Positions 45,980-56,900 of a stretch of DNA of 64,000 bases are shown piece after piece. This DNA is from Anastrepha obliqua (Eukaryota; Arthropoda; Insecta; Diptera; Tephritidae). Made by a program: the position numbers and the translations under genes. The stretch lies in assembly GCF_027943255.1 (NCBI RefSeq), contig NC_072892.1, positions 167,712,792 to 167,776,791 of the forward strand, written 5' to 3'. The number at the start of each line of letters is the position of its first letter. Positions within the stretch are counted from its first letter, which is position 1. Under the pieces are notes generated by a model. It worked only from the letters and a program-made list of their open reading frames with translations, searched no databases and was not told where the DNA came from.

Positions 45980-46700
45980 ATCCACATTAGTCCAAGCCGC
46001 TATTTCATCGACAGCGTTTTGAAGTTCCTGTGTTGATTTTATTTCTGTGTTGTCAACAGTAAGGATTGCAGTGTCATCTGCAAATGTGGCTATGAATGAA
46101 TCTCTAGGTGATGGCATATCCTATGTGTAGAGTAAGTATAGAACAGGTCCCAGTATGCTGCCCTTTGGAACCCCTGCTTTGATTGGCTTTAGTTCACAAA
46201 AATTCATATTCATATTCATGTTTTACTTGAAAAAATCTGTCTTGTAGGTATGATTCTATAATGTCACAGAAGTCAGGTGGAAGAATGCTTCTTAATTTTT
46301 TAACTAGACCTGCGAGCCAAACTTTGTCAAAAGCCTATCTACGTCAAGAAATATAGCAGAACAAACCTCTTGGTTTTCAAAGGATTTTTCAATTTTACTA
46401 GTTATTTGATGAATTTGCTCAGTGGTGGAATGTTGAGCGCGAAAGCCAAATTGGTGTTGCGGGATAAGATTCGATCTTTCAATAGAGAGCTGTAAGCGTT
46501 CCAATAGTACATTCTCAAAAACTTTTGAAATCGTCGGTAATAACGATATTGACCTGTACGACGTCGATTCGTGCGACGGTTTGCCTGGTTTAGGTATCAT
46601 TATGACTACCGCAACTTTCCAGCAGGTGGGTACATATGGGTGTGTTAGTGCACTGTTTTCGTAAAAAGCATAAACCTTCGATAAAGCTTTTAGAGTTTAG
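45980..46700 (-). pseudogene. Jockey-like LINE reverse transcriptase fragment
   Basis: Reads WKVAVVIMIPKPGKPSHES, YRSISLLPTISKVFENVLLE, QFGFRAQHSTTEQIHQI, IFLDV, KVWLAGLVKKLRSILPPDFC, GVPKGSILGPVLYLLYT and the polymerase motif SFIATFADDTAILTVDN. This covers fingers and palm of a Jockey-clade reverse transcriptase. It has at least three frame changes and ends at about AVDEIAAW. Confidence 0.85.
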
Positions 46701-46965
46701 AGCCCAGGGTGATAGTTTGGTTTGAGGTATTCTCATTGGAGATATCTACAAGTTTAAATAATGTTGATTTATGTGAAAGTGGTCTTCTCCTTTTATTCAG
46801 TAATCGAATCTCATGGTGAAGAATATGAGTGGAATAGCAGAATAATTTGTATTATACTTCATAAAACTGGTATAATTCATTACTTCCAATGCTGCCAAAC
46901 TTATCATCTGATATTATGAGAGTTTCTTTAGGTCGCGTTCATGCAGAGAACTTTTGTTTGGTTTA

Positions 46966-47503
46966 TAAAGGGGTTTCCAATAACAGGTGTTAAACAGGAG
47001 AGATGATTAACGATTTTTTATGGCCGGAATGGGATGGTATTGATCTCGACAACGTTTATTTTCAACAAGACGGCGCTACGTGCCACACAAGCAACGAAAC
47101 CATTAATCTTTTTACGGGAAAAGTTTCCGGACCGCGTTATCTCTCGAAAAGGTGATTACAATTGGTCACCAAGATCTTGTGATTTAACACCTTGTGACTT
47201 TTTTCTTTGGGGCCACGTGAAAGAGAAGGTCTACGCCAACAGCCCAGGGTCGATTCAAGACCTCAAAGATGGAATTCGTGAGGCTATCGAGGGCATAGGG
47301 CAGCCACTTTGCAATTCGGTTACGGAAAATTTCATTAAAAGGATATAGTCCTGTAAGCGTGGTCGTGGTTTTAATTTGCTTGATGTTATTTTCCACTATT
47401 AACGGCATACTTTCCTCTTTATAATGAAATAAACATCCGATCATTTATATTAAAAAATAGCATTTTACTTTGAATATCAAAATAACACCTCTTAAAAAAC
47501 CCT
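46966..47503 (+). mobile_element. Mariner-type DD41D element, short deletion derivative
   Basis: Ends AAGGGGTTTCCAATAACAGGTGTT and, inward from the right, AGGGTTTTTTAAGAGGTGTT. The interior keeps VYFQQDGATCHTSNETINLF, then after a frameshift FPDRVISRKGDYNWSPRSCD, TPCDFFLWGHVKEKVYANSP and LLDVIFHY. About 540 bp, not autonomous. Confidence 0.75.
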
Positions 47504-47916
47504 ATATTTTCTTTCAGAATGGTTTCGCAGAAAAATTAATACTGTCAAGTGGATTGTAGTGGAAAAAACAGTGGAAAAAACAATAAGAACTTTATCAGAG
47601 CGATTAGCCAAGACATGCTCCAGCATTCATCTCAATATCAAAATTTGTCTTCCAGATGGCGCGTAAAATGCACAGCCTGTAGCCGGCTGCCTGTTTTTAT
47701 ATGCGAAAGATAAATGCATTGAAGTTTGTTTTTGCGTTAAACTGTTGTTATTTCCTGATTCGGCTAGACTATAAAGTGTTGACACATTTGTTTGTCAGTG
47801 TGAAACGGAAAGTGTTGTTGCTAAAATTGCAGTGGAGGGGAATTACAAAAGCTCATAAAAGTTTGGCGGTTAATGTGATTCCTAATTAAATCAAGCCATA
47901 TGTATATGCATGAGTG
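47504..47916. other. Unassigned spacer
   Basis: AT-rich stretch between the mariner derivative and the Transib-like element. No gene is supported. Confidence 0.45.
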
Positions 47917-48644
47917 CAACGCACACTGGGCCAGAAGACCCGAGTGAGTGGCCAAAAATAAAAATTTTCGACTTAATTTAAACAGGAAATTTATAACATC
48001 ATCTTATTTTGAGTAATTTTTTACACCAAATTATGAAGTTTCATTAGTTTTTATCAATTAGATTTTTTTATGTAACAGTTCAAAGTCAAAGTTTTAGTTC
48101 GATTTATAACACTTTCAAACAATGTTTATCAATAAGTTGTTGTGAAAAATACTACTCAAGATGTTATTATCGTCCATAACTTTTCTTTATGGATATCAAA
48201 AAATAATTTATAATTGAAACCATGTGTATTTATGTTGAATAAGTTTTTTTTTTTACATTTAATCAACAAAATCTGTTTTTTATTCATTATTATTAGAAGG
48301 CCATTACGCACTGCGACCAGAGCTGATCTATTGTGAAAGTTTTTTATTCATACATGACTTACTTTGAAAACAAAGTTCCCCGAAGTTCCCCTATCAAATG
48401 AGTTAAATTTTATGCCGAATTGTTCGTAAAGAAGTATTAAATAAGGTATATATGCGCCTTTTTGCGCCTTTTCATAAACATGTCTGAAATATCGATATTA
48501 GTGTGAGAGAAATCTCAAATAATTCTGACCCATTAATGTTTGAGCCAAAACTACCGAGGGAAAATCGAGTTTAATTCAGTGTTTGCATTTACTACTTCAG
48601 AGCAGCAGTAGTACCCCAAATAATGCTCTGCTCTTACTATGTAG

Positions 48645-49292
48645 TTAAACATTGTCAGAAATGCAGAGATTTTTGCTGAATGCTTAAAGATTGATTGCCA
48701 GTTCGTAAATAATTTGAAAATTATTTTAGTTTGCCTTTCTTGTCAGCTACCAATCAACACAGAAAAATTTGAAGAATTCTGCTTAACCACTGCAAGCTTG
48801 TATGTTACCTTGTATCCTTGGTATCCAATGCCAGCAACTCTTCATAAAATCTTGATTCATGCTGGAGAAATAATAAGACATTGTACTTTACCAGTTGGTG
48901 TATATGGAGAAGAGGCATCTGAATCGAGACACAAAGATTGCAGAAACTTCAGACTCAGGCACAGTAGACAATGTGATAGGAAAACAAACTTAGAGGATCT
49001 CTTTAATCGATTACTAGATACTTCTGATCCATTACTGTCTAGTATGAACAGGTTGTCTAGAGCTAATAACAGAAGACGTTTACCACTTTCAGCAGAAGTT
49101 AAACAGTTACTTTTGTTAGATACTCAAAATATGGAAAATGATCATAGCAGTGCCAGTGCAAATGAAGACGAATATGAATCGGAAGATGAAACAGAGGCCG
49201 AACGCGAACATGAAATGATTGCGTCTAATGACGTTCACAAACTTCTAGATGAACCTGAACTATCAGAAGAAGAAACTTCTGATTCTGAATAA
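48645..49292 (+). pseudogene. C-terminal part of a Transib/RAG1-like transposase
   Basis: The frame opens after a TAG at 48642 without an ATG and reads NAEIFAECLKIDCQFVNNLK, LPINTEKFEEFCLTTASLYV, YPWYPMPATLHKILIHAGEI and PVGVYGEEASESRHKDCRNF, then TNLEDLFNRLLDTSDPLLSS and an acidic tail. The order HKxLxH, EII, (S/E)ExxESxxK, FR, then ED...TS is that of the RAG1 catalytic C-terminus, whose last catalytic Glu sits in the matching EE/SE position. The first two catalytic Asp and the DNA-binding domains are absent, so the element is not autonomous. The superfamily is supported by the termini and target duplication; exact clade is open. Confidence 0.75.
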
Positions 49293-49511
49293 ATTGAGCT
49301 TAAATGCAGATTCAAAAATTAAGTCAAATTAAAAAAGATTAAAAATTACAAAAATTATATTACAACAAAAAAAAAATTAAAAATTACAGAAATTACAAAA
49401 AAAATTAAAAATTACAAAAAAAAAAAAATTGGGATACTAAATCGTACTAGAATCCTCCTCACGGTGTATCCTGGGTGTATGAGTACAGCTAATTCTAGAC
49501 GTATTTTCTTT

Positions 49512-49740
49512 GTTCTAAACCCCTAGATTCTGAGTTTGAAACAAAAATACTGATTTTTTAAATTTTATGTCCGCCATTTTGGATCCGCCATTTTGAATTT
49601 CTCAAAGTTGACATTATATTCGTAATGTGCATTGTTCTAAACCCCTAGATTCTGAGTTTGAAGCAAAAATACGGATTTTTTAAAATTCATGTCCGCCATT
49701 TTGGATCCGCCATTTTGAATTTTTTAATTTTGACTTCAGA
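49512..49740. repeat. Two 120-base direct repeats inside the Transib-like element
   Basis: GTTCTAAACCCCTAGATTCT through CCGCCATTTTGGATCCGCCA occurs at about 49513 and 49634 with few differences. Subterminal duplication is common in transposons, but a role is not shown here. Confidence 0.8.
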
Positions 49741-49858
49741 TTCGCATTCATAGAGTTAAAAAACTATAATAAACGTGGTTTTAATCGGTTTTATGGCCTT
49801 TTCCTAAGAAAAAAGAGTTTTGGCCACTCACTCGGGTCTTCTGGCCCAGTGTGCAACG

Positions 49859-50627
49859 GTTGCGAATAATAACAACAAAACCAAACTTTCTAATGAAATA
49901 TCAACCACCATTCTCAGTACAAACACAAACAAAAATACCAACGTTCAAGCTTCACAGGTAATTCGTATTGTATTTCTAATTAATTCTTTTTAATTTTGTA
50001 AAGTTTTTTAGAAATTTTCTAAGTGTAGTTCCTTTTTCTTCGACTGTCTGTAATTTATTTGCTTCTTATTGCTTTCGAGTGTACTTTATTATAAGCAATA
50101 ATTGTTCATCGACACTATAGGATAACACCTCCTTGAACAAAAACAATAGCCAAAAAGTGCATGCTTATGCAGATATGTAGATATGTATGCAAAATGGTAT
50201 ATATGGTGTGTTTATATGCATGTATGTATGTATGTAGGCATATAAACCCATGCTAATAATGCTAACCTGTGATTTTAATTGATTTGACAGAATGGCAGTG
50301 ACGCGACATAAAATTCGTTGCATTTGCGGTATGCGTGTATGTATGTGTGCAAATATGTATGTATGTTAAATATAGAGAAATTCCCGGTTGCATTTTATTG
50401 AAGAGTTAAAGACAAAAAAACCAAAAAATGCAACATGCATTAAAATTGTGCATTTCAGCGGTTGAGCGAACTTACCCTTTTTGCAAAAAGAAATGGGAAC
50501 AATTAAAAAGAAAACGAAACGCACTTCATCCTATTTTTTGCAAACTTCTTCTTTATATCGAACAATAGGGGCTATTGGCAATTAAGCAAAAAAAAAAGAT
50601 TTGTAGCACAAACAAAAAATCTGTACA
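49859..50627. other. Unassigned spacer before the errantivirus
   Basis: AT-rich with TATG/GTAT microsatellite stretches at 50176-50240 and 50335-50367. No gene is supported. Confidence 0.5.
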
Positions 50628-50631
50628 TACA

Positions 50632-51054
50632 ACTTAAGCCCTGACCGATAGGGGCTTTGAAAAAATTAAAGTTGCGGTGAACCAACTGTTCACCGATAAC
50701 ATAAAAAACGCGATTTTAGGTTTTCACAAATAAATTTTATTCCGCACTAGTTGCGGTTCTGACTCTAACTAAACTTTACAAATTATAATTCTTACCAACT
50801 AGCTTCTTAACCTAAGCTAATTCGCCAACGTTGCAGTTCCCACCACTTGCTGGTATTTCGCAATCGTTGGGTTGCGCGTGTTGGCCAATATGCTGGCCTT
50901 GCAATTCCCAAGCATTGGATATTGCAATTGATCGCTTGCGCGTGTGTCGCGTCAGCGAAAGTTCTTGTGTGAACTTTAATTGGAGCTATGAACTCACGTG
51001 TAGTGCAATGTGATCACAGGGTGCGACGTTGGGAAGTATAGTGGTGACATAACT
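50632..51054 (-). repeat. 3' LTR of the errantivirus
   Basis: 423 bases, bounded on the plus strand by ACTTAAGCCC and GACATAACT. I see no difference from the other LTR at 59001-59423. A 60-codon ORF inside both LTRs is simply LTR sequence. Confidence 0.95.
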
Positions 51055-51075
51055 CCTCCCCCTTTAAAGATCTGC
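51055..51075 (-). promoter_or_regulatory. Polypurine tract candidate
   Basis: On the minus strand AAAGGGGGAGG directly precedes the 3' LTR start AGTTATG, the usual position of the plus-strand primer for reverse transcription. Confidence 0.8.
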
Positions 51076-52650
51076 GTCTCGCAGATCAAAAGACGAAAAT
51101 TGTGAGGGGTTAAAATGTTGTAGAGAGTAGTTACAGTTTCCTGGCGACATGTTGATACTGACTGGTGTGGCTGGTAGGCTATTGTCCAGGCGATGGATTT
51201 CAGGAGCAGACTTTCCTCTAATTATTTTGCTGTTGTTAGTGTTATCTGACCAATGAGTCGGGATTTCAACTGGCGGAAGGTCTAGCTTTCTATTGTAGCA
51301 TCTCCACAGCATGGCGGCAATAAGAACAATTGCGCATATCGAGAGGATTTCTGAAGCGAGAGAGAAATTTACCTTTTCATTAACGTACCCAAGATACCTT
51401 ATGTTTTCCATGGTCAGGTCGTGGACGTATTCTAGGTTGACCTTCATTGTATGGCTCTTCACCTTTGATAGTACTGCTGGAAGGGCCTGTGCGATAATAG
51501 TTTCATAACTAGAAAATACTTGGTCACCAATGGTGACTGTTTCGTTATTTAACTGGATTACGTAGGTGCCATTTACCGTAATAGAGGCATTGCTATTTTT
51601 GATTACTCCTTGGAAGTTTGATATAAACACGGTGTTCTCGTTTATCAGCTCTATTTGTGACCCATTCTGTCTGATGAATTCGCAGTTGGCTTCTCCACCT
51701 TTTAGGAGTCGCGGTAGGCAACTGCTTTCTTCCAGTTTAATCAAGGATTCTGATTTACATACCGTGGACGAGCTGATTACCAGGCAATTCTTTGTTAGAC
51801 CGTACGTCTCTTCCTGGTTGACAAGCATCCTGTCAAAAGGGAGATTTAGTTGCTTACCTCCATAGATTCCAGCGCGAGTAACCAGGAGATTATATTTTTT
51901 AGTTGTTACTTTTGGCATTGAAAGGACGTAGAGGAGAAGTGTCCCGTTAGTCAGTACCGACGGTTGGCCATATTCGATTGCTTCTATTATATTCTGATAT
52001 GGGAGCGTTTCTATTTCTGATAGAATTTGGTTAATTTCGTCCATATCCAGTAGGTTGGTGTTGACAATTCCATTCTTTGCCAACTGACATCCCCGCACCA
52101 TTTCGTTTACATCCTCGCGAAGAAGAAAAATGTTGTGAAGTGCGTTTTGTCTGAATTCCATGATTTCTGTTTCCTTTACCACGTTATTCGTGCGATCCAC
52201 GACCTCGTCGATTTTTTCCAATACCTCCTGTGTAGCCGTGAATAGTTTCTTATTAACCCTGTACTGATGGTTGTTATTCTGAATTATTTGATTTTGACTG
52301 TGCAGGATATTGTTCCAATCCGTTGCGTCAGGTGATCCTGCTATCCATTTCCACGCTGAGCCTAGCCAGTCGATAGATCGAGTATTTCTTGCTCTACCTG
52401 TGTTGCCCATTAGTTCATGAAGTCGTTCTAGCGTTTGATTGATGTAGTGCTGTGTTAATATCTGGTCCTCAATTCGGTTTGTTAAGTTTTCCATTTGCCT
52501 CAAGGTTGTAGCATATTGTTGTAGATTGATGACGTGTACCAGTTTGAATGACCCGCCAATGATCCACCCGTTTCCATTTTGGATTGTTACGATCGGAGCC
52601 TTGTAATTGAAAATGTTCAGACCGCTGATGGCATTTGCCAGCAGTGGGAA
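51064..52650 (-). CDS. env: Errantivirus envelope glycoprotein (env)
   Basis: An open frame of about 528 codons with no ATG at its start. The first in-frame bases follow TTGCGTTGCAG, a good splice acceptor, as expected because errantivirus env is made from a spliced RNA. Features in order: ectodomain, a basic cleavage-type site GRARNTRS at about residue 100-110 followed by a fusion-peptide-like segment (IDWLGSAWKWIAGS), a coiled-coil-rich region, several N-glycosylation motifs, a membrane span near residue 455 (ILSICAIVLIAAMLW) and a cytoplasmic tail of about 70 residues. The upstream signal-peptide exon is not identified. The frame is intact by reading only; function is not inferred. Confidence 0.88.
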   Translation of the reverse strand, partial: FPLLANAISGLNIFNYKAPIVTIQNGNGWIIGGSFKLVHVINLQQYATTLRQMENLTNRIEDQILTQHYINQTLERLHELMGNTGRARNTRSIDWLGSAWKWIAGSPDATDWNNILHSQNQIIQNNNHQYRVNKKLFTATQEVLEKIDEVVDRTNNVVKETEIMEFRQNALHNIFLLREDVNEMVRGCQLAKNGIVNTNLLDMDEINQILSEIETLPYQNIIEAIEYGQPSVLTNGTLLLYVLSMPKVTTKKYNLLVTRAGIYGGKQLNLPFDRMLVNQEETYGLTKNCLVISSSTVCKSESLIKLEESSCLPRLLKGGEANCEFIRQNGSQIELINENTVFISNFQGVIKNSNASITVNGTYVIQLNNETVTIGDQVFSSYETIIAQALPAVLSKVKSHTMKVNLEYVHDLTMENIRYLGYVNEKVNFSLASEILSICAIVLIAAMLWRCYNRKLDLPPVEIPTHWSDNTNNSKIIRGKSAPEIHRLDNSLPATPVSINMSPGNCNYSLQHFNPSQFSSFDLRDADL

Positions 52651-53089
52651 TCTGCAACGCAAGATGTTAATTCTATTTTAATGTAGTTAGTAAGTTAGTA
52701 GTTGTTAGGTTCTAAGAAGGTATTTCGTAAAAAGCGAAAAATGTTGTTGATAGTAGGAAGGTATTATTAGTAAGCGGAATTCTCAGGATTAGATTGAATA
52801 TCATTAAACTAGTGTTACTATCCTGGTTTAGGATTTTAGCTTTTCCTGCGATATTATTTTGTTAGTGTGTTAGTGGTTTAAAGTTTACAAGTGGTTTACA
52901 AGTTATGTTCTTTTTGTATATTTTTTTTCTTTTGGATAAAACGATTTTTTTATAATGATTAGTAGGGAATATTAAAAAGAAAAATTTGTTTAAATTTACT
53001 TTATATTGTTATTACAAAAATATTCATAAATAGAAATGAAAAGGAACAGAAAATTAGGAAAAAAACAAAATGGGAAATATGTTGGGTTT

Positions 53090-53091
53090 GT

Positions 53092-53127
<36 letters not shown>

Positions 53128-53169
53128 CCTTTCTTCTCCAGCCGATTATGCGGGGGAGGCATTTTAAAA

Positions 53170-53200
<31 letters not shown>

Positions 53201-53600
53201 CCTTTCTTCTCCAGCCGATTATGCGGGGGAGGCATTTTAAATTTTGTTTTTTTTCTTTCTTCTCCAGCCGATTATGCGGGGGAGGCATTTTAAATTTTGT
53301 TTTTTTTCTTTCTTCTCCAGCCGATTATGCGGGGGAGGCATAAAAAAAAATTTTTTTTCTTTTTTTTTTTTTTTTTTTTTTTTTCTTTCTTCTCCAGCCG
53401 ATTATGCGGGGGAGGCATTTTAAATTTTGTTTTTTTTTCTTTCTTCTCCAGCCGATTATGCGGGGGAGGCATTTTAAATTTTTTTTTTTTTTGTTCTTCT
53501 CCAGCCGATTATGCGGGGGAGGCATTTTAAAATTTTTTTTTTTTTTCTTTCTTCTCCAGCCGATTATGCGGGGGAGGCATTTTAAATTTTGGTATAGGAC
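53090..53600. repeat. Eight-unit tandem array between pol and env
   Basis: The core CTTCTCCAGCCGATTATGCG / GGGGAGGCATTTTAAA occurs eight times (at about 53134, 53210, 53256, 53311, 53389, 53445, 53499, 53552). Cores are nearly invariant, separated by T runs of variable length (about 10-40). It is inside the provirus, in the untranslated gap between pol and env. Lys-rich ORFs on the minus strand are translation of this array. Confidence 0.93.
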
Positions 53601-53968
53601 AGAGGGCCATACTGTTCTCGAACCAGCTACGGAGAGATCGCCAGAATCCCGTTTGGAAGTAGTGTAGCCATTTGTCAAATTCGATGGCACTACGAGCCTA
53701 CTAGGGCACGATTCATCCCACTAACAAGCCCGCTCTTGTAGTAATGACCATTTCCTTTTGTTCTGGACTAGAGGTGTTATCATTTCTCGAACCAGCTATG
53801 GAGAATCGCGTTATCCGGTTAAGGCACGATTTGTCCCACTTACAAGCCCGCTCTTGTTAGATTAACTACCCCTTAGTACCAAGTTTTCTTTCTTATGTTA
53901 ATTTATTTCATTATATTTCTTTATTATTTTTTATTAAAAAATTTTTTGTTTGTTTTATATTTTTTTGT
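53601..53968. repeat. Imperfect duplicated segment downstream of pol
   Basis: CTCGAACCAGCTACGGAGAG with GGGCACGATTCATCCCACTA and ACAAGCCCGCTCTTGTAG recurs about 160 bases on as CTCGAACCAGCTATGGAGAA, AGGCACGATTTGTCCCACTT and ACAAGCCCGCTCTTGTTAG. Two copies, 53618-53742 and 53787-53859. Purpose unknown. Confidence 0.7.
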
Positions 53969-56900
53969 TTAGGTGCTAGGATATGTATTCCTGCGTCTCA
54001 CATTTTTTATGTGAGTTTTATGTATTTTCTTGCCACTTAGCGTGGTGACTGATACTTTATTGTCTTTTGCAACAATTTCTTTTTTATACACGGGTTTTTG
54101 CTTTCCCTTAATCTGCTTGTCCTTTACGTATATGACATCGTTTTCGTCATAACGCTCCGGAAGAGATCTTTTCTTATTGTGACGTTTGATCTGGTCTAGC
54201 TGCTTTTTTGTCAGCAAGGCTTTCAAGTATTTATTAGTTTTTCTACTTTTTTCTAACAGCTCCTGATAGTTAGAGGATTTTGCTCGATTAAAAAATATTT
54301 CACTTGGTTTTTGGTTTATAACCGAGTGAATTGAATTATTGTATCGATCCACTGCTATGTTAACTAATTCTTTTGTCCTTAACTTTGGGTTGTCTATCTT
54401 CAGGCATCTAATTATTTCAATTAAGGTAGAGTGGAGTCTTTCTACCTGACCATTCACTTCGCTTCTTTGGGATGGTGTGCGATACAATTTTATTCTTAAA
54501 GAGTCTAACAGGTTCTGGATAATTGGACTAATTAAACCGCGCTCGTTGTCGGTCACGAGAATATCAGGTGTTGTGAAATAGTGTAGGAGTTTTATTATTT
54601 TGTCTTTAAGGTGCAAAGTGGACTTGTTACGTAAATGGAAAAGTTTCGCAAATTTTGAGAATTTGTCGATAACACTGAGGAATTTCTCCCCTTGAATTTC
54701 GAAAATGTCCAAATGGATTATCTCACAAGGACGTGATGGGATTGGTGTTTTTTGCAGCTCTGGTGCATTCGGATGCCTATCGTATTTACTGACCTTACAA
54801 GTTTCGCAGGACGAGACATATCCTTTGATTATACTGTTCATTCTGGGAAAGTAGTATTTCTCCAGGAGTTGTTTCTTATTCTCTGTGGCATTGCGGTGAG
54901 CCCTTTTATGTTCTGCCCATATTATATCGCAAATCCTATCCGGATCCCTCAAATCTTCTACCATAGTCTGAGCTACTCGGATCTTATATTGCATAAAATT
55001 TTCTAAATATACCTTCTGGAGTAGTCCTAATTGAGCTTCTGGAATCTTAATACCATTGATTACGTTTGGTCTTAGTTTTTTCTTGAGGACGTCGATAAGC
55101 TCTGCTTCGCTAATTCCCTCTGACCCTAGATAGTGTCGCGAGTAACCGGGATGGGGTTCCTCGAATATTTCCAACCTACCTCCAAATAGAAGTTGGTTTC
55201 TGAATGCGTTTATTGGCGCTTCCACGAACGGTATCAGATCCGAATTGTCTTGCTCCGCACTGTGGACGGTGTTGCCTGTTGAATCGTCGTCGCTTATCGA
55301 TGTAAGGGGATTCGCCTGAGTTTTTAAGCGGGAAAGAGCGTCTGCCACGACGTTTGATTTACCTGGTTTGTATATTATTTCATAATTATATTCCTCGATC
55401 CTAGACTTCCATCGCTTTAGTTTTGCATTGTAGTTCCGGTTGCTGAGGGAAAACGTCAATGGTTGATGGTCGGTGAATATTCGTATTCTCTTAGCGCCAT
55501 ATAGGTAGTTCCGGAGATTGTCCAATGCCCAAACAATGGCGAGCATTTCCTTTTCGTTGGTCGCATATGCTTCTTCCGTAGTACTTAGGCTTCTTGATAT
55601 AAATGCTATTGGTTTATCCTTACCATCGTAATCTTGTGACAACACGGCACCAATAGCGAAGTCGGAGGCGTCAGTTGTTAGATTGAAGGGTTTGTCGAAG
55701 TTGGGGAAGGTTAGGACTTCCGATGTCGTCAGTATCTCCTTGAGATCAATGAATGCCTTTAGCGCTTCTGTGTCCAAGCTTATGGGTACCTTTTTGGATT
55801 GCGTTGCCTTTATCTGTGCGTGCTCTCCTCGTGTGAGGTTGGTAAGCGGTTTTGCAATTTTAGCGTAATCTCGGATGAATTTTCTATAATATGATGTTAA
55901 ACCTAGGAAACTTTTAAGTTCCTTTAAGCTGGAAGGAGGAAGCATTTTTCTTATTGAATCTACTTTTTTTGGGTCTGGGAGTATTCCCTCGGAGGTCACA
56001 ATATAACCTAGAAACTCTACGCTTGTTTTAAGGAATTGCGTTTTTTCTAGATTAACTCTGAGACCTGCGTTCAAAAGCCTGTGGAGAATGGTCTCGATGT
56101 CCCTTAAATGAGTATCCTGGTCTTTGCTGAAAATTATGATGTCGTCGATGTATACGAAACATGTACGACCTATGAATTCTTTGAGCACGTCGTCTATCAT
56201 TCGTTGAAAGATAGAGGGTGCATTTTTGAGACCAAAAGGAAGCCGCAAAAATTCGTATTTTCCATTCATTGTGGAAAATGCCGTTTTTGCGATGTCGCTG
56301 TCCTTCATTGGAATTTGGTGAAATCCCGAAGTGAGGTCAAGTGTTGTGAAATATTTAGCATTACCAAGACTCGCGATGGTGCCATTAATGTCAGGTATAG
56401 GATACGTGTCAGGGACAGTTACTGCGTTTAACCGCTTGAAATCTATGACCATTCGATATTTCTTTTCCCCATCAGACTGAGATTTTTTCGGCACAATCCA
56501 TATGGGCGAATTGTATGGGCTTTTTGAAGGACGAATTATTCCTTCTGAAAGTAAATTCTGGATTTGCTTCTCAACTTCTTCGCGCATGTTTACAGGGTAG
56601 GGGTAACTTTTTGTGTAGATAGGGTTTCCGGTATTAGTTCTTATTTCGGCTTGGACATTGGTTTGGATTTCCATACTGCGGTCAACCGGACCAAACAAGG
56701 TTTCGTATTTATTTAATATTTGGTAGAGCTTATTTTTAGTAAGGTTAGTGATATTTGGATCCAGCGGGATGTTTGTTTCTATTTTATTAACTTGTTGCGC
56801 TATTTTTCGCTTAAGGGGCAATACTACATTTGGTTTCAGCATCAGGACGTTGAGTTCTCTATCTATTACCGCTTTGACTTCAGTCAACGTGTCGTCGCCT

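Larger units (their letters stand above)
47922..49853 (+). mobile_element. Transib-like (RAG1-related) DNA transposon, internally deleted
   Basis: A 1,932-bp element with 36-bp perfect inverted ends starting CACACTGGGCCAGAAGACCC. The direct repeat CAACG (47917-47921, 49854-49858) gives the 5-bp duplication expected for Transib. The terminal CACACTGG differs by one base from the Transib-type CACAATGG and resembles the RAG heptamer CACAGTG. The coding part (48645-49292) is the C-terminal end of a RAG1-like transposase; the rest is missing. Two 120-base repeats lie near the right end. Confidence 0.78.

Noticed and set aside
50831..51013. A 60-codon ORF, repeated at 59200-59382
   Set aside because: Identical because it lies in both LTRs; no family resemblance and no separate gene signals.
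53090..53600. CRISPR-like array
   Set aside because: The repeats have homopolymer T spacers, lie inside an LTR retroelement, and the genome is eukaryotic.
53001..53690. Several Lys- or Phe-rich ORFs on both strands
   Set aside because: They translate the T runs and the eight-unit array inside the errantivirus, with the same peptide recurring per unit.
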